From contig OX031066.1 in NCBI GenBank assembly GCA_943736015.1, positions 9,304,245-9,368,244 on the forward strand: a stretch of DNA of 64,000 bases, given 5' to 3'. This document shows positions 42,854 to 53,775 of this stretch, piece by piece (within the stretch, counting starts at the first letter, position 1; every line of letters begins with the position of its first letter). A model generated the notes under the pieces. It searched no databases, was not told the origin of the DNA, and saw nothing but the letters and a program-made list of their open reading frames with translations. A program made the translations under genes and the position numbers. This DNA comes from Tridacna crocea. Its lineage: Eukaryota; Mollusca; Bivalvia; Cardiida; Cardiidae.

Positions 42854-42859
42854 TTTATT
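42854..42859 (-). promoter_or_regulatory. Candidate polyadenylation signal for the GT92 gene
   Basis: TTTATT on the plus strand is AATAAA on the minus strand, about 85 bases past the stop codon at 42944. Position and motif fit; there is no other evidence. Confidence 0.45.
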
Positions 42860-42943
42860 TATATTACGGTATTTTTCCGTATTTTTTTATCTGTCTGCAA
42901 AGGATTCAGACCAAAGATAGCCTACTTTTCCGACTCTGGGCCT

Positions 42944-44161
42944 TCATGGACCGGTGCTGGTGGCAAAGGCGTCAAATTCACCGAATGCAATCAAAGAATG
43001 CCGAATATTTACGGCAATCGTGGTTCTTACGTCATTAAATTCTATTGTATTTTTTAGCATTTCTTCTGTATCGTTCAGCCAATTCTGTGTTCTAGCGCCC
43101 CAATAGTGCAACAATATCATGTCATTATGTGCAGGATGAATGCTTTTCCCGGTTGTCACTGCTGCATGCATGCCAGCTTTCGTTGTCATGGCAACACGAT
43201 ATATAGGTTTGACATTTGTATTCAATGGTTTCGGAGTTATTCGGTTGATTCTGTCATAAAATATATCACGTGTTCGATCACCTTGACCTTCAAGCACAAA
43301 GTTCGCTAGTTTTAGTTCTGACACTTTACTGTCTACAGCTTGTAGATACCGACTCAGAAATCCTTCACATCTGTCTCGGGGAACGTACGCATTCTCGTCC
43401 ATGTCAAAATTGTAATGCCAAACGGCCTCGTTTCCATGATGTTTCAGTATATGATTATAACAGCTAACTTGGTTTTTGCCATTGTCTCCTCCAACATGGG
43501 GTATATATAATATTTCTGACCACGGGTAAAGTGTCACAAGTCCGGATTTGATGTATTTCACCAGGTATGGCTCTAGTTTTTCACTGTCGTTCAAGAAGTG
43601 ATTACATACATACACATGCTCAACGCCAGCCCAGAACTGGTAATGTAACCACTGTAGGAACTCTCTTGGCGTCCATTTTGCTTTATCATCGGCGTATAAA
43701 CGCACCCGTACTACAGATGCGACATAAAACTTGGTACCATTGGTTGGCTTACGACTTTGTAAGTCGTGTTGCCATTTGGGTACCGATAACACATATTTTG
43801 AACCTATTCTGAAATAGGACAACATACGTTTTTCGTCAAGACGCATCTTTAACTTGTCATCAATTTGTATACCGTGCGGGGAAAAGCAAGGTTCCGACTT
43901 GTTTCTTGTTTGGTTGTTTAGGTCGATATGTGTCACTGTTTCTTCGACAAATTGTCCGACTAACATTGGCATATCCTTTCTTGCTTCTGACATAACCTGT
44001 TGACCAAAGCTGGACATGTTAAAAGATGACGGGAGTTTTATGTATCCAGGAATTCGACTCTGGTATAGAAACACCAGGAAAACTGCTGATAGAGAAAGGT
44101 ATGCACCAAGTAAAAGCACACAGCGTCTTTTGCTTCTCTGTTTTAGCAGGGATAACTTCAT
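42944..44161 (-). CDS. GT92 (DUF23) family glycosyltransferase, type II membrane protein
   Basis: A single uninterrupted frame of 405 residues from ATG (CAT at 44159-44161) to TGA. A short basic start (MKLSLLKQRSKRR) is followed by one signal-anchor helix (CVLLLGAYLSLSAVFLVFLY) and a lumenal stem with N-glycosylation sequons, the usual layout of a Golgi enzyme. The catalytic region has YVASVVRVRLYADD, W-T-P-R-E-F-L-Q-W-L-H-Y-Q-F-W-A-G-V-E-H-V-Y-V, P-Y-L…G-L-V-T-L-Y-P-W, Q-x-x-x-Y-N-H-x-L-x-x-H, and HYNFDMDENAYVPRD. The last holds a D-M-D-E motif at the metal/sugar-nucleotide site, as in GT92. Near the C-terminus GKSIHPAHNDMILLHYWGAR is also conserved. Known family members add galactose to core-fucosylated N-glycans; the exact acceptor here is unknown. 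No introns are seen in the coding part. Confidence 0.85.
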   Translation of the reverse strand: MKLSLLKQRSKRRCVLLLGAYLSLSAVFLVFLYQSRIPGYIKLPSSFNMSSFGQQVMSEARKDMPMLVGQFVEETVTHIDLNNQTRNKSEPCFSPHGIQIDDKLKMRLDEKRMLSYFRIGSKYVLSVPKWQHDLQSRKPTNGTKFYVASVVRVRLYADDKAKWTPREFLQWLHYQFWAGVEHVYVCNHFLNDSEKLEPYLVKYIKSGLVTLYPWSEILYIPHVGGDNGKNQVSCYNHILKHHGNEAVWHYNFDMDENAYVPRDRCEGFLSRYLQAVDSKVSELKLANFVLEGQGDRTRDIFYDRINRITPKPLNTNVKPIYRVAMTTKAGMHAAVTTGKSIHPAHNDMILLHYWGARTQNWLNDTEEMLKNTIEFNDVRTTIAVNIRHSLIAFGEFDAFATSTGP

Positions 44162-44293
44162 GGCGTGATTATGTTGGTTTGCTAAATTTCTTTTGAAATG
44201 TTCGTATCTTTAATAGTAGGATATTGTCTTTCTGTTTACCATCTGTCTGAAATAACAAAGAAAATTATCTGAAATCATATATTTTCAACAAAC

Positions 44294-44441
44294 ATTCAGC
44301 ATTTTCTCATTTTTCCCACGATGTTTTGTTTTGTTTCAATGCTATTAAAGACCTAAAGTTAATTTGTTATCATTCGAAATTTGTCGCCTGCCGATGCTGT
44401 CTGTCTCAAAGAGTCTAAAATTTGACGTTTAGGAAAGGGTT
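44294..44441 (-). repeat. Half family-A MITE
   Basis: Starts mid-hairpin at CAGCATTTTCTCATTTTTCC and runs to TTTAGGAAAGGGTT. The other half is missing. Confidence 0.6.
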
Positions 44442-44567
44442 CATGCTGTTTTCTAGCTGGTCTTATATTTTCTTCAAGTATTTTCTTACATTTTAAGAGG
44501 CAGAGCCTATCAATTGAATCACAATTATTTTTTTTTTCTTTAACTTTAGCTTTCAAGTTTGACTAGG

Positions 44568-44942
44568 CTATATGAGCTACGCTCTGCCAAAAGGGGGCTT
44601 AATGCATCTGCGAAAAGTTTCGGCCCAGGTCAGCCTGCGCAGTCCGCGCAGGCTGACCTGGGCCGAAACTTTTCGCCATTGGTTCATTTTCTGCATGTCA
44701 AAGGACCAGTCTACTTCATGTTTCAGTCGTTTGTCCGACAAAATGCGTTTTATAGGTCCCAAATGATGGGTCGAATGGTTTAGCCATTGATAAATCTTCT
44801 GCATGCCTAAGAAGTAGTTTACCCCGTGATTCTCTCGGTTGTAATTTATGGAGCATTTCATTTCATCCGGTGATGACTTGCTTGGCATCATACATCATGG
44901 AGATGCATAAAGCACTCTTTTGCCAGAGCACGGCTCATACCT
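44568..44942. mobile_element. Hairpin MITE with long inverted ends and GC hairpin
   Basis: The ends ATGAGCTACGCTCTGCCAAA and its diverged reverse complement at 44898-44942 pair over about 40 bases. Inside, 44612-44680 is a near-perfect hairpin with arms AAGTTTCGGCCCAGGTCAGC and CTGCGCAG around TCC. A related left end occurs at 52450-52492. Confidence 0.8.
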
Positions 44943-45164
44943 TTGACGTCTGATAAACAGTGAATTTATCACTTCCGGGACAAACTCAGCAGCAGACGAG
45001 CAATTTTAAAACTTTTCTTGGATATGTATTGTGATCAAGATGAAACGGCTCTTAGAGTGACTTTTCATTGGCCATAATTATGTAATCAATCAGTGTTCTA
45101 CAATAATATACTATGATGATCGTCTGCTTTACACGTATAAGCTCTTCTGAATAGCCTACAACGA

Positions 45165-45334
45165 AATCTTAATCTGTTGGAATGCATTTAGAAGACAGCA
45201 AAATAATGTGACTTAAATACGTTTGAAAGATTTGAAGGAGAAAATGCTGGTTTCAAGCATTTTGTTCTTTTACCATAATATTTTCAGAAGTCTCTTCATT
45301 TCTGTCGTTAAAGCTAATTCTATGGTAACGGGAT
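45165..45334. repeat. Diverged family-A MITE
   Basis: GGAGAAAATGCTGGTTTCAA, then GCATTTTGTTCTTTTACC; the ends are decayed (TATGGTAACGGGATAA). It abuts the intact MITE at 45345. Confidence 0.6.
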
Positions 45335-45344
45335 AAAGTTTTAA

Positions 45345-45565
45345 CTCATTAGCAAACAACAATATTTTAGGCTTGTCCAAATCGAAAGCATTTGCAGACA
45401 ACAAAATAAAAGTGACTGAAAATTTGAAATTTGTTTTGTGAAGGGTAGAAAACTTTGCGGGAAAAGGAGAAAATGCTGGTTACCAGCATTTTCTCCTTTT
45501 CCCACAATGTTTTCTTCAGGCTTATTTCTCAGGGGCGTCAAAAATAGGGATTGTGTGGTAATGGG
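45345..45565. mobile_element. TTAA hairpin MITE, family A
   Basis: TTAA at 45341-45344 and 45566-45569. The hairpin is matched except CTTTGCGGG against CCCACAATG at the arm base. Confidence 0.87.
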
Positions 45566-45897
45566 TTAAACGCTTTCTTTCGGTGGACAAATATTTAGTT
45601 TTCATTAAGTATTTTATTTATCTTATTATTTAGTTATTCATTTATTGTCTGTTTTAGTTGGTTGGAAATGTTTCAAATTGTATCAGCTAGCGTAGGTCTG
45701 GCTGCAAATACGGTTCAGACAGTCCTCAATCTTCATCGACACCAAAAGACTCAAAATCTGTCAAGATTAAGTACAAAATAGAAACGCCTTCGACATGTTT
45801 TAAATTAGAGTCCAATCTGGATTAGCATTCAGGGTGCACACAATTATGCTTGCCTAAGTTTAAGTCATAATGCTTTCATAGTACACGAACCAGATAA

Positions 45898-46103
45898 CCC
45901 ATTACCACACAATCCCTAGTTTTGAGGATCCTGAGAAAGAAGCCCTTGGAAAACATTGTGGGAAAAGAAGAAAATGCGGGTTAACCAGTATTTTCTCCTT
46001 TTCCCACAATGTTTTCTACCCTTTACAAAACAATTTCAAATTTTCAGTGACCTTTATTTTGTCGTCTGCAAATACTTTCGATTTGAAAAAAAAAAAAAAT
46101 CGT
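45898..46103 (-). mobile_element. TTAA hairpin MITE, family A
   Basis: CCCATTACCACACAATCCCT start, hairpin ACATTGTGGGAAAAGAAGAA with a few mismatches, an A-run, then TTAA 46104-46107. Confidence 0.75.
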
Positions 46104-46454
46104 TTAACTGTGTTTCACTTGTTTTTTGTTTTCTTTTTCTTTATTTATTAACAAGTTCGCTTTCCTACCTTAGCGCTAAGGAGAGACGAAAGAATCTTTT
46201 CTATCTACCACGATCGTTTCCAGCTTGAGGCTGATTTCGTGGATGTTTGAATCCATTATGTTCCGCTAAGAGATCAACAACTGTAAACTCACTAAAGTAC
46301 ACACACATAAATATCATCCTGACCAAAGAAAGAAAAACTGATCTGAACAAGGTATTGATTTTGCAAAAAGTAACCTACAATTAACTGACAACTCATAATT
46401 AATTAATTTACTCAAACACATGTATTGATCACCCCCGTAGTTTTACCTCGATAT

Positions 46455-46690
46455 TTTAGGAAACATACGGAATACCGTTAGGGCCATCGTGTATGAATTT
46501 GTTGAATTTAAACGCGAAGCTCGATAGTACGATAGTGTTAAAGCGAAATCACGATGACGATAAAGCGATGGTACGGTGATTGTAGCGTTTACACCATCGT
46601 GCTAACGCGTTCTCACCATCGTACTATTCGCGCTTAAAATCGACAAATTTCTATGCGATGGCCCTAATGGCATTCCGTAGAAATACCCTG
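46455..46690. repeat. Palindromic element with CGATGGTACGATG-type internal repeats
   Basis: Outer arms CATACGGAATACCGTTAGGG and CCCTAATGGCATTCCGTAG, then AATTTGTTGAATTTAAACGCG and its partial complement. The interior repeats short units such as CGATAGTACGATAG, CGATGACGATAAAGCGATGG and CACCATCGTGC on both strands. Confidence 0.7.
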
Positions 46691-46924
46691 GTACAGTTCT
46701 CTGTTTACTTTATAACGATTCAGTCCGATATACTGACTGCAGAAACGAATAACTTTATTCTTCAAATATTTTCTCCACTGATAGTAAGTATTACACCAGT
46801 CACAACAATAGGCTAACAGCTGTTCCAAAGACCAAGAAAACGTCGATTTAGAGTGAATGCCAATAAAACGTTAAAATGTTTCGCTCAGGTAAAAGCTGCT
46901 TTTAAGCCACTAATTAGAATCAGA

Positions 46925-46997
46925 TAGTGGACGGTATAAATCAAGATCAGACTGCACGTTTTGTGCAGTCTGATCTTGATCTATACTGTCCACAAAA
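46925..46997. repeat. Hairpin MITE core, family C
   Basis: GGACGGTATAAATCAAGATC, hairpin AGATCAGACTGCACGTTTTGTGCAGTCTGATCT split around GTTTTG, then GATCTATACTGTCC. Confidence 0.75.
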
Positions 46998-47094
46998 AGA
47001 TATCCAATGCGACGCAAGCAGTGAAAGAGTTATGATAGCACGAACCTCTAAATATATACACAAAAAGTAGATCTATGAAAACGAAATAAGTTGC

Positions 47095-47170
47095 AAATAA
47101 ATTAACCGTGAAAACGAAATCAGCTGCAAATAAATTATCCATGAAAACGAAATCAGCTGCAAATAAATTT
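47095..47170 (+). repeat. Short tandem repeat, CATGAAAACGAAATCAGCTG unit
   Basis: About three units of roughly 34 bases (GAAAACGAAAT…GCTGCAAATAAATTA) in tandem. Confidence 0.7.
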
Positions 47171-47381
47171 AGAAGAAATGAGCCACACTCTCTGGAAAGG
47201 GGATTTAAGGCATCTGCAAAAATGTATCAACCAAAGTGAGCCTTCGACATCTGCACAGGCTGATCTTGATCGAAACTTTTTAACATGGCCAATTCTTAAG
47301 TTTTCTCCATTGCATAAGACCATTCTATATCATGATCAGGTCGCTTGTTAGACAAAGTGAATTATAAGGATCCATTTTTAT

Positions 47382-47450
47382 ATCGTTTGGCCGGTTAGCT
47401 AAGTGGTAAAATCTATTCGTCGACACCTGACCAGGAAATCTACACAATTT
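47382..47450 (+). repeat. tRNA-like SINE head fragment
   Basis: GGCCGGTTAGCTAAGTGGTA resembles a box A, followed by CTATTCGTCGACACCTGACC; box B is not preserved. Tentative. Confidence 0.35.
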
Positions 47451-47488
47451 TAATAAATGGACTTGTTCACTAAAATCTAGATTTTTGT

Positions 47489-47925
47489 AATGGCCTTTTC
47501 GCAAACATTCCTGATTACTTGATTGAAAAGCTGCAAATGGTCCAGGATAATGCAGCAAAGGTAGTAATAAACATGCCTTATATACAATCATGATCGTGAA
47601 ATGTTAAAATCCTTTCATTTGTTACCAATTCGTGCACGAATAGAATATAAAACCCTTGTTCAAATGTACAGAGTGATTTATGGAACTGCTCCCCTATATA
47701 TTCATTCACCATTTTATCAAATTGAATGTCATTACAGGCTAAGATCCTCAGGCTCAGCAATTTATTTGCAATACCAAGAACGAGAACACGCCTTGCTGAT
47801 AGATCTATCTCCTGTGTTAGACAAAGGTGGTGGAACTCTACCAGAAGAATTTATTTGTGTACAAAGTGAAAGTACATTTAAGAAGAAACTAAAAGCATTT
47901 TTGTTCAACAAATACTATCAACAAG
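47489..47925 (+). pseudogene. LINE reverse-transcriptase C-terminal fragment
   Basis: Broken frames read NGLFANIPDYLIEKLQMVQD and N-A-A-K-V-V, then LLPIRARIEYKTLVQMYRVI and YGTAPLYIH. Then come L-R-S-S and FKKKLKAFLFNKYY. The order L-P-x-x-L-x-K-L-Q-x-V-Q-N-x-A-A-R, then L-x-W-L-P-I-x-x-R-I-x-Y-K, then N-G-x-A-P-x-Y-L, is that of the region after the RT domain in CR1/Jockey-like LINEs. It has an internal stop and no RT core. Confidence 0.7.
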
Positions 47926-48129
47926 TTCTTCTGTATTATTGTAAAGCACAGAAGAATATATGGTATTACTCTCAGATGATAATTTTAACCTTTCTTGACA
48001 TACACAACATAACAAACAACCACATAAAAGGTAAGACAAGTAAAATGCATTGCTTCAACATAGACAGTACAACGGACATGTAAGCAGTAAAATATACCTG
48101 TTTCCCCTGTTATTATGAAGTCAGTCAGC

Positions 48130-48318
48130 CTAAAGGCCCGGTCACACCGCCTGATCTTTGCTGGAGCGTTCTGTGAGCGGTGAAAAAAAATCATCACCGC
48201 TAGTAACCGTTCACCACCGTTTAACAAAAGTTGGGGTCCGTTAAAGCAAATTCGGCCCCCCTCCCTACCGTTCAAGGAACGCTCCAACAAAGTTCGGGCG
48301 GTGTGACCGGGTCTTTAG
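48130..48318. mobile_element. MITE with GGCCCGGTCACACCGCC ends
   Basis: AAAGGCCCGGTCACACCGCC at the left and GGCGGTGTGACCGGGTCTTT at the right. Inner arms GGAGCGTTC and GAACGCTCC also pair. About 189 bases, non-coding. Confidence 0.85.
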
Positions 48319-48384
48319 TAAGACACTGATACCGTCTGAGAGTAATATAAAGTGTGCACTATATAAATGTTGTTGTATTTGTAT

Positions 48385-48620
48385 TTGTAAACATATCTAA
48401 CTGGTGACCTGTGATAGAGGCTACGATACCCGATTGAGGTAAACTTCCTTTCCGGCGTTTTTTTTTTTCGACCCTGACCTCTGATGCATGGAAGAAAAGT
48501 ATTTAGTGAGCTTGAAAGGAAGTTGTGCAAGTACTAGTGTGAGAAAGCCAGAAAACAGATGCATAGCTTCACTGACATCCGTGAAATGACCCAAACCTGT
48601 AAAACAGCGTAAAACTGCAT
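48385..48620 (+). repeat. SINE-family tail, related to 63252-63515
   Basis: Shares GACCTCTGATGCATGGAAGA, AAAGTATTTAGTGAGCTTG, and AGTACTAGTGTGAGAAAG with the SINE at 63252. The tRNA-like head is decayed. Confidence 0.6.
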
Positions 48621-49433
48621 ACATACAGAGAAACATACCGTATAAAGGGTTTTTTTACGTGCTGCCAATTTTTACTAATCGATATGAAATAAAGGGTTAT
48701 CAGTATGTAAAACCTGTGCACTAAATACACGCAATATAAGATTTTTTTTTCACTTGTGTTCAGGTTACGTGTGATATGACTTCTCAACTAACAGAGAATT
48801 CCAATCCATACTATACGTTAATTGAATATTCAGGTTAAAAATGCTTTCACACCACGTAAACGAGGCACCTTCATGATACTCGACGCGTTGATTACATGGT
48901 GGTGATGAGAATTTGACTCGGCACTGGGCCGCTTCAAAAATGTCACTAATGGGTCTTGTGAAAAGACGTGGCTGTACAAATGCAAAACCCGAAGTTTTAA
49001 AATTTCGATGAGCTAAAGGAGGGCTTTCTAAACAGAGAGAAAAAGTAATGACGGATGACAATGTGTCTCCACAGTTAGTTACCAATTATGACCATACACG
49101 TATCTGTTAAAACAGTTATTCGCACGTCAAAACAATTACCGCTATTCGCACGCCAAACAAAGAGTGACACTTTTCTTTTAACCTGTATTTAAAACAAACA
49201 ATACACCTATAATCTTAAATGAAAGAGTGGACAATGCACTGATATTTTTAATGCTGTAACTTTTTACGCTTGTTTAGAATTAGAAAAAAAAAAATCGTAA
49301 AAATTTAAATTACGTGTTTTTAGCTCAAATTCGTAAACTTTTACTGGAGTAAAAAAAAAAAAAACCGAAGTTTGCATACAGCATCATGGAATGCATTAAA
49401 CGCCTTTTTCCCAGGGTGTAGCTCAAATACAAT

Positions 49434-49690
49434 AGGCCTGCAACACGCGACAATGGACATTTGCGTAAAGTGTCGTTTCGGATTAGCCTGCGCAGTCTGC
49501 GCAGGCTAATCCAAAACGACACTTACGTTTTTATATAATTTTCGCACTTGCGCAAGTCTACTGTAGCACAAAAACAAATGTGTCCGTAAAGTGCCATCTC
49601 GGATTGACCTGCGCGGACTGCGTAGGCTGATCCGAGACGACACTTTACGCAAATGTCCGAATGCCCCTTTTTACGAGTTGCTAGCCAATT
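49434..49690. mobile_element. Double-hairpin GC MITE, family B
   Basis: Ends GCCTGCAACACGCGACAATG and TTTTTACGAGTTGCTAGCC. It contains two hairpins, 49459-49530 and 49583-49655, each with arms of the AAGTGTCGT…GGATTAGCCTGCGCAG kind around a TC or GAC turn. This type is familiar from bivalve genomes. Confidence 0.82.
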
Positions 49691-50119
49691 TTAGCATACA
49701 ACTTCCCTATAATATGATGTACAAGCATATCAAATTACTTGCTTTTTTTGATAAGTTATACGAAAATCTTAAACTTATTTAAATCAGGAATACGTCTATA
49801 CTTTCTTACATTAAAAGATACATGTACAACATGCACATTGTATTTCGAAAAGTAGGACACCTACATTTTTTCCTAAAACGTTCTACATACTTTGAAATAA
49901 TACATACATGTATATGAGTAAAATTATGATTTGTCAAGAGTAAAACATACATATACATGTAAGTACACGTCTTACCTAGGCATTCTCTAATTCTCTTATA
50001 TATTTTCCGTGTTTTTTGCTTTTTTCTTTCAAGAGTACGTGTGAAAATAAAAAAAAAAATACATATAATCACTGATTCCTCGCCTAATCCAGCAAATATA
50101 GCCTAGAATGAAAACCGTT

Positions 50120-50248
50120 TTTCTCCCTTTCCCTACAATGTTGGTGAATCAACTGGAAATAAATTTTAATTTTTGAGTAATTTTTATTTTGTTGTCTACA
50201 AGTGCTTTCAAATTGGACCAGTCTACAATTTTTGTCGTTTGCTATGTG
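50120..50248 (-). repeat. Truncated family-A MITE
   Basis: Starts in the hairpin (TTTTTCTCCCTTTCCCTACA) and ends at TTGTCGTTTGCTATGTG with TTAA 50249-50252 shared with the next MITE. Confidence 0.65.
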
Positions 50249-50252
50249 TTTA

Positions 50253-50432
50253 ACCCATTACCACACAATCCCTACTTTTGGCGACCTTGATAAAGAAGCC
50301 TGTAGAGGACACTGTGAGAAAAGGAGAAAACGCTGGTAACCAGCGTTTTTTCTTTTTCCCACAACGTTTTTTCTACTGTTCCCAAATTATTCACATTTGA
50401 ACTCGTCCAAAACATTGTCGTATGGTAAAGAG
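50253..50432 (-). mobile_element. TTAA hairpin MITE, family A, paired C-G change
   Basis: TTAA at 50249-50252 and 50433-50436. The arms read AAAACGCTGGT and ACCAGCGTTTT, where most copies have AAAATGCTGGT and ACCAGCATTTT. Confidence 0.82.
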
Positions 50433-50436
50433 TTAA

Positions 50437-51365
50437 ATATTTGCCTATATTGCCATGCGGGCTTTCCCGATCGGACTTTACATTCATGCATGCATTAATT
50501 GACCATGTGAAAAGTTATAATAATTGCTGTTTGAATAGATCTATTATCATTTCCTCTTTCTGTACTTTGTTGTACAAGAGAAGTATAATAATAAAGTTAT
50601 TTGTATTGTATTGTATAAAGATGCTGACTGCTGATTGGTTACTGATTATAATGATAAACTGCTGGCGCCAGTTTAATTATCAGAACATTTACAATCGTGA
50701 ATATTCTTACAACATCTGGTGGTAATTGCCTTTTGTCAAGTGAGAAGAAATTAAAATGATGTTGTCCCCATTCTGTTCTTGTAACTTTTTTTACGCGTAT
50801 AGAACACTAGAAATTATAGTTTATACTTTGAACTTTGTTTAACGAATGATAAACTGTCGACCCTTAACGTTACAAATGGCATTCCTCTAAAAGTGGACCA
50901 TTGTCAACCTGAGGTGCGTTTATAAACGCAAGTGATTGTAAACGCTCACTAACATATACCCAGCGATTTAATTCTGGGTAAGTTATCACCAACGCCCTGT
51001 TAAATGGTGCTTAATCCATCTGAAAATAGTATCCACACAGGTCAGCCGTCACAGATTGCGCAGGCTGATATGGTTATTATATTTATATACTTATTTTTCA
51101 AGATTTGATATTGAGAAAAATCATCGTTGAAAAAGGAGCAAATATGTAATCTAAAATTACATGTATATTTACAGTTAATGGTTACAGGGAAACGCATAAC
51201 AAGTATTGAATTACCAGTTGGCATGAAAATAAAGAAAGCATTATCGGCTTTCAAATTTATTTGCTTAAGCGCCCCGGGTATCGATTAGCAATGCAATGTT
51301 TGTATATTGGCGTCATAAGTGTACCCGAATATAGACCAGGAGGGGCCCGCAGTATAAACTTGTCT
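50437..51365. other. Stretch without a recognised gene
   Basis: AT-rich; a LINE-like tail fragment (AATAAAGTTATTTGTATTGT at 50590-50620) is the only structure noted. Confidence 0.4.
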
Positions 51366-51368
51366 AAA

Positions 51369-51617
51369 TGTGACCCATTATGCAAAAATGGACCTTCTGA
51401 GAATTCTGTACATCAATAAGATGGAAAGAGATCAACGATAGTGCAGGTCAGTTTAAGTTGAGATTTCAAAAATGATTGTATAACAACGTACAATGAACAC
51501 TTTTCATACAGAAAATGTCATTAATGCGAAAAGTGTTAACCCTTTTTGCGCAGTCTGACCAGGCTTGATACTTTTCACAGTACCCAGACGATCCATTTCT
51601 GTGTGATGGGTTAAAAA
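51369..51617. mobile_element. MITE related to 16612-16872
   Basis: TGACCCATTATGCAAAAATG at the left, GATGGGTTAAA at the right, and inside GGAAAGAGATCAACGATAGTG plus GCGAAAAGTG. It is an inverted relative of the element near exon 16891 with a decayed hairpin. Confidence 0.6.
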
Positions 51618-51719
51618 ATCGTTCAACTATCGCAAATTACCATCTTTTATTTTGAACCAATCCACACCTCCATACCAAGAAGAACTAAAAAATCAGCTAC
51701 TTCAACAGAAATAAAATAA

Positions 51720-52436
51720 TAACAAGAGGGCCATTGGCCCTGGAACGCTCACCTTAGACTATAGCTTATGAGTGAAATTCAGGTCTTTGAACAACTTTGG
51801 TAGAACTTCACCAAAGGAACATCCCTGCCAAGTTTCATCAAGATTGGCCCAGTGGCTTAGGAGAAGATGTTTAAAGAAATTGTTGACGGACGCTGGACGA
51901 CGGACGACAGAAGCTGGACATAGGGCGATCACAATAGCTCACCTTTACCACTTTGTGCTAAGGTGAGCTAACAAATATCAAAGCTCTACGCCTTCCAGTT
52001 TCAAAGACGAATTTTAAATTTTCCTTCTTTGTCCTATGTTCGAACTCGTGATCCCTGGGGCTGGGCCATTTTTGATCAAAGCAGCATCCATGGAACAAAC
52101 TTGGTAGAGGTCCACTCAAAGATGCCCCATACCAAATATCAAAGCCCTACACCTTCCCGTTTAAGACATTAGGAAATTTAAAGTTTTCCATCTTTGTTCC
52201 TATATTCCTACCCCTGACCTCCGGGGCATGGCCAGTTTTGAATCCAGGGACATCATATTCAATTCTTTGAACAATTTTGGTAGAGCTTTACCCAAGGAAC
52301 ATCCCTACCAAGTTTCATCAAAATTGGCCCAGTGGTTTAGGAAAAAGATGTTTAAAGAAATTGTTGACGGACGACGGCTGATATAGGGCGATCACAATAG
52401 CTAACCTTTAGCACTTTTGTGCTCAGGTGAGCTAAA
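51720..52436 (+). repeat. Bivalve-type interspersed repeat, two partial tandem units
   Basis: AACAAGAGGGCCATTGGCCC start. A segment with AACATCCCTGCCAAGTTTCA, AGATTGGCCCAGTGGCTTAG, TGTTGACGGACG and AATAGCTCACCTTTA…GGTGAGCTA occurs at 51811-51970 and again at 52285-52436. Similar sequence is widespread in bivalve genomes in my experience of them. Confidence 0.7.
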
Positions 52437-52449
52437 AATCACAAATATG

Positions 52450-52720
52450 TTTGAGTCATGCTCTGGCAAAAGGGGGCTTAATGCATCTGCGTGACCAGCA
52501 TGTTCTCCTTTTTCCGCATTGTTTGCTATTTACTGAAAGACAACATTTCTTTATTTTAGTCAGATTTATTCATACGTCAGTTTGCAGATATGTGATAACA
52601 GCATGTTCTATTTTTCCTGCAATGTTTGCTATTCTCTGAAAGACAGACAACATTTGATCATTTCAGTCACATTTAATATGTCATCTGCGATTTGCGTTCA
52701 ATAGGGATGAGTAAAAAAAC
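52450..52720. repeat. Decayed MITE fragments
   Basis: Left end as at 44568 (CATGCTCTGGCAAAAGGGGG), then family-A-like pieces (GACCAGCATGTTCTCCTTTT, CTGAAAGACAACATTTC twice). Not an intact element. Confidence 0.5.
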
Positions 52721-52914
52721 CTCTGTCGTCTGGAAAAAAAATACCTGCTTCCAATACAGGTGTATTTTTCATCACTGAATATAGCTATTTATTTAGTCAA
52801 TAGTTATTAAACCATAAATCCATTACAAGTACAATTATTAGATTGTCATATGAGATCTATTTTAACCCAGCTACAGTTGACAGCTTCCGTCTCCATTAAT
52901 ACTGGTAATTCGAA

Positions 52915-52975
52915 TGTGTAGATCTGAGATCAGACTGCAATTCTTGCAAGTCTGATCTTGATCTACGCCGTCCTC
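52915..52975. repeat. Hairpin MITE core, family C
   Basis: AGATCTGAGATCAGACTGCA, short turn TTCT, then GCAAGTCTGATCTTGATCTA. Confidence 0.65.
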
Positions 52976-53154
52976 ATAAATTTAACACGTAACAGCCAAC
53001 ATCTCTGTTATTATTCGTTATTATTTACTAATTTTGTCAAAATATTTGTAAGTGTATATTTATGTACGTATTTCACTGTAAAACTAGAATCAGACGGCAA
53101 TTCTTACAACTTTGTAATATTTGTATTTATTTGCGATCTACATTTCCCAGACTT

Positions 53155-53215
53155 TGTGGATTAGGGATCGGATTGCACACTGTGCGGTGCGACCCTGATC
53201 CACATCGTTTGCAAT
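53155..53215. repeat. Hairpin MITE core, family C, diverged
   Basis: GGATTAGGGATCGGATTGCA then TGTGCGGTGCGACCCTGATC; partly paired. Confidence 0.5.
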
Positions 53216-53409
53216 ATTGTATTGAGGCGCGCTTAGCAACCGATAGGTATAGAAGTACAACTGTTGACATGCCATTCTTTTTTTTAACTTAATCAGTATC
53301 GGTCTTCCCATGTTTCCTTCGGAAAACATGAAATTATTTCATGTGTTACCGACACGCACTTTTTTTTATATCTACATACATTCTTTCGCATCTCGTGGTT
53401 ATTGTATTT

Positions 53410-53465
53410 GTATTGGCTATAAATATGTGTATATTTAATGCCAAATAAAGATTATGTTATGTTAT
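53410..53465 (+). repeat. Non-LTR element 3' tail, (TTATG)n
   Basis: GCCAAATAAAGATTATGTTA runs into TTATG repeats, as at LINE 3' ends. Confidence 0.45.
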
Positions 53466-53623
53466 TTTCTACAATACCATGCGTTTTCCTTTAAAGTCTA
53501 TGTTTTACACGGGCCACCTCTCGCTAAACATTTACTATAGACACGCGCATATTTGCTCATGGATCTTCAAACATTAAGACACAATTGATCGTGTCAGTCG
53601 ATCCAACCTTTTTCTATTTTTTT

Positions 53624-53775
53624 TCTGAATCTAAACGACCTTGGGGAAGAAAGATTTTGTGAACAATCTGGAAAAGTGGAAAAAATGCTGGTAACCAGCA
53701 TTTTTTTGCATTTTTAACAATATTTTTACCCTATCAAAGACAGAATTTATCATTGAGTTACAGTTATTTTGGGGT
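53624..53775 (-). repeat. Diverged family-A MITE
   Basis: The hairpin core AAAAATGCTGGTAACCAGCA followed by TTTTT is kept; the ends are lost. Confidence 0.6.

Noticed and set aside
42584-43057. 157-residue plus-strand frame
   Set aside because: It overlaps the 3' end of the GT92 gene on the other strand and has no recognised domain.
43106-43812. Plus-strand frames opposite the GT92 gene
   Set aside because: Antisense shadows of the real minus-strand coding sequence.
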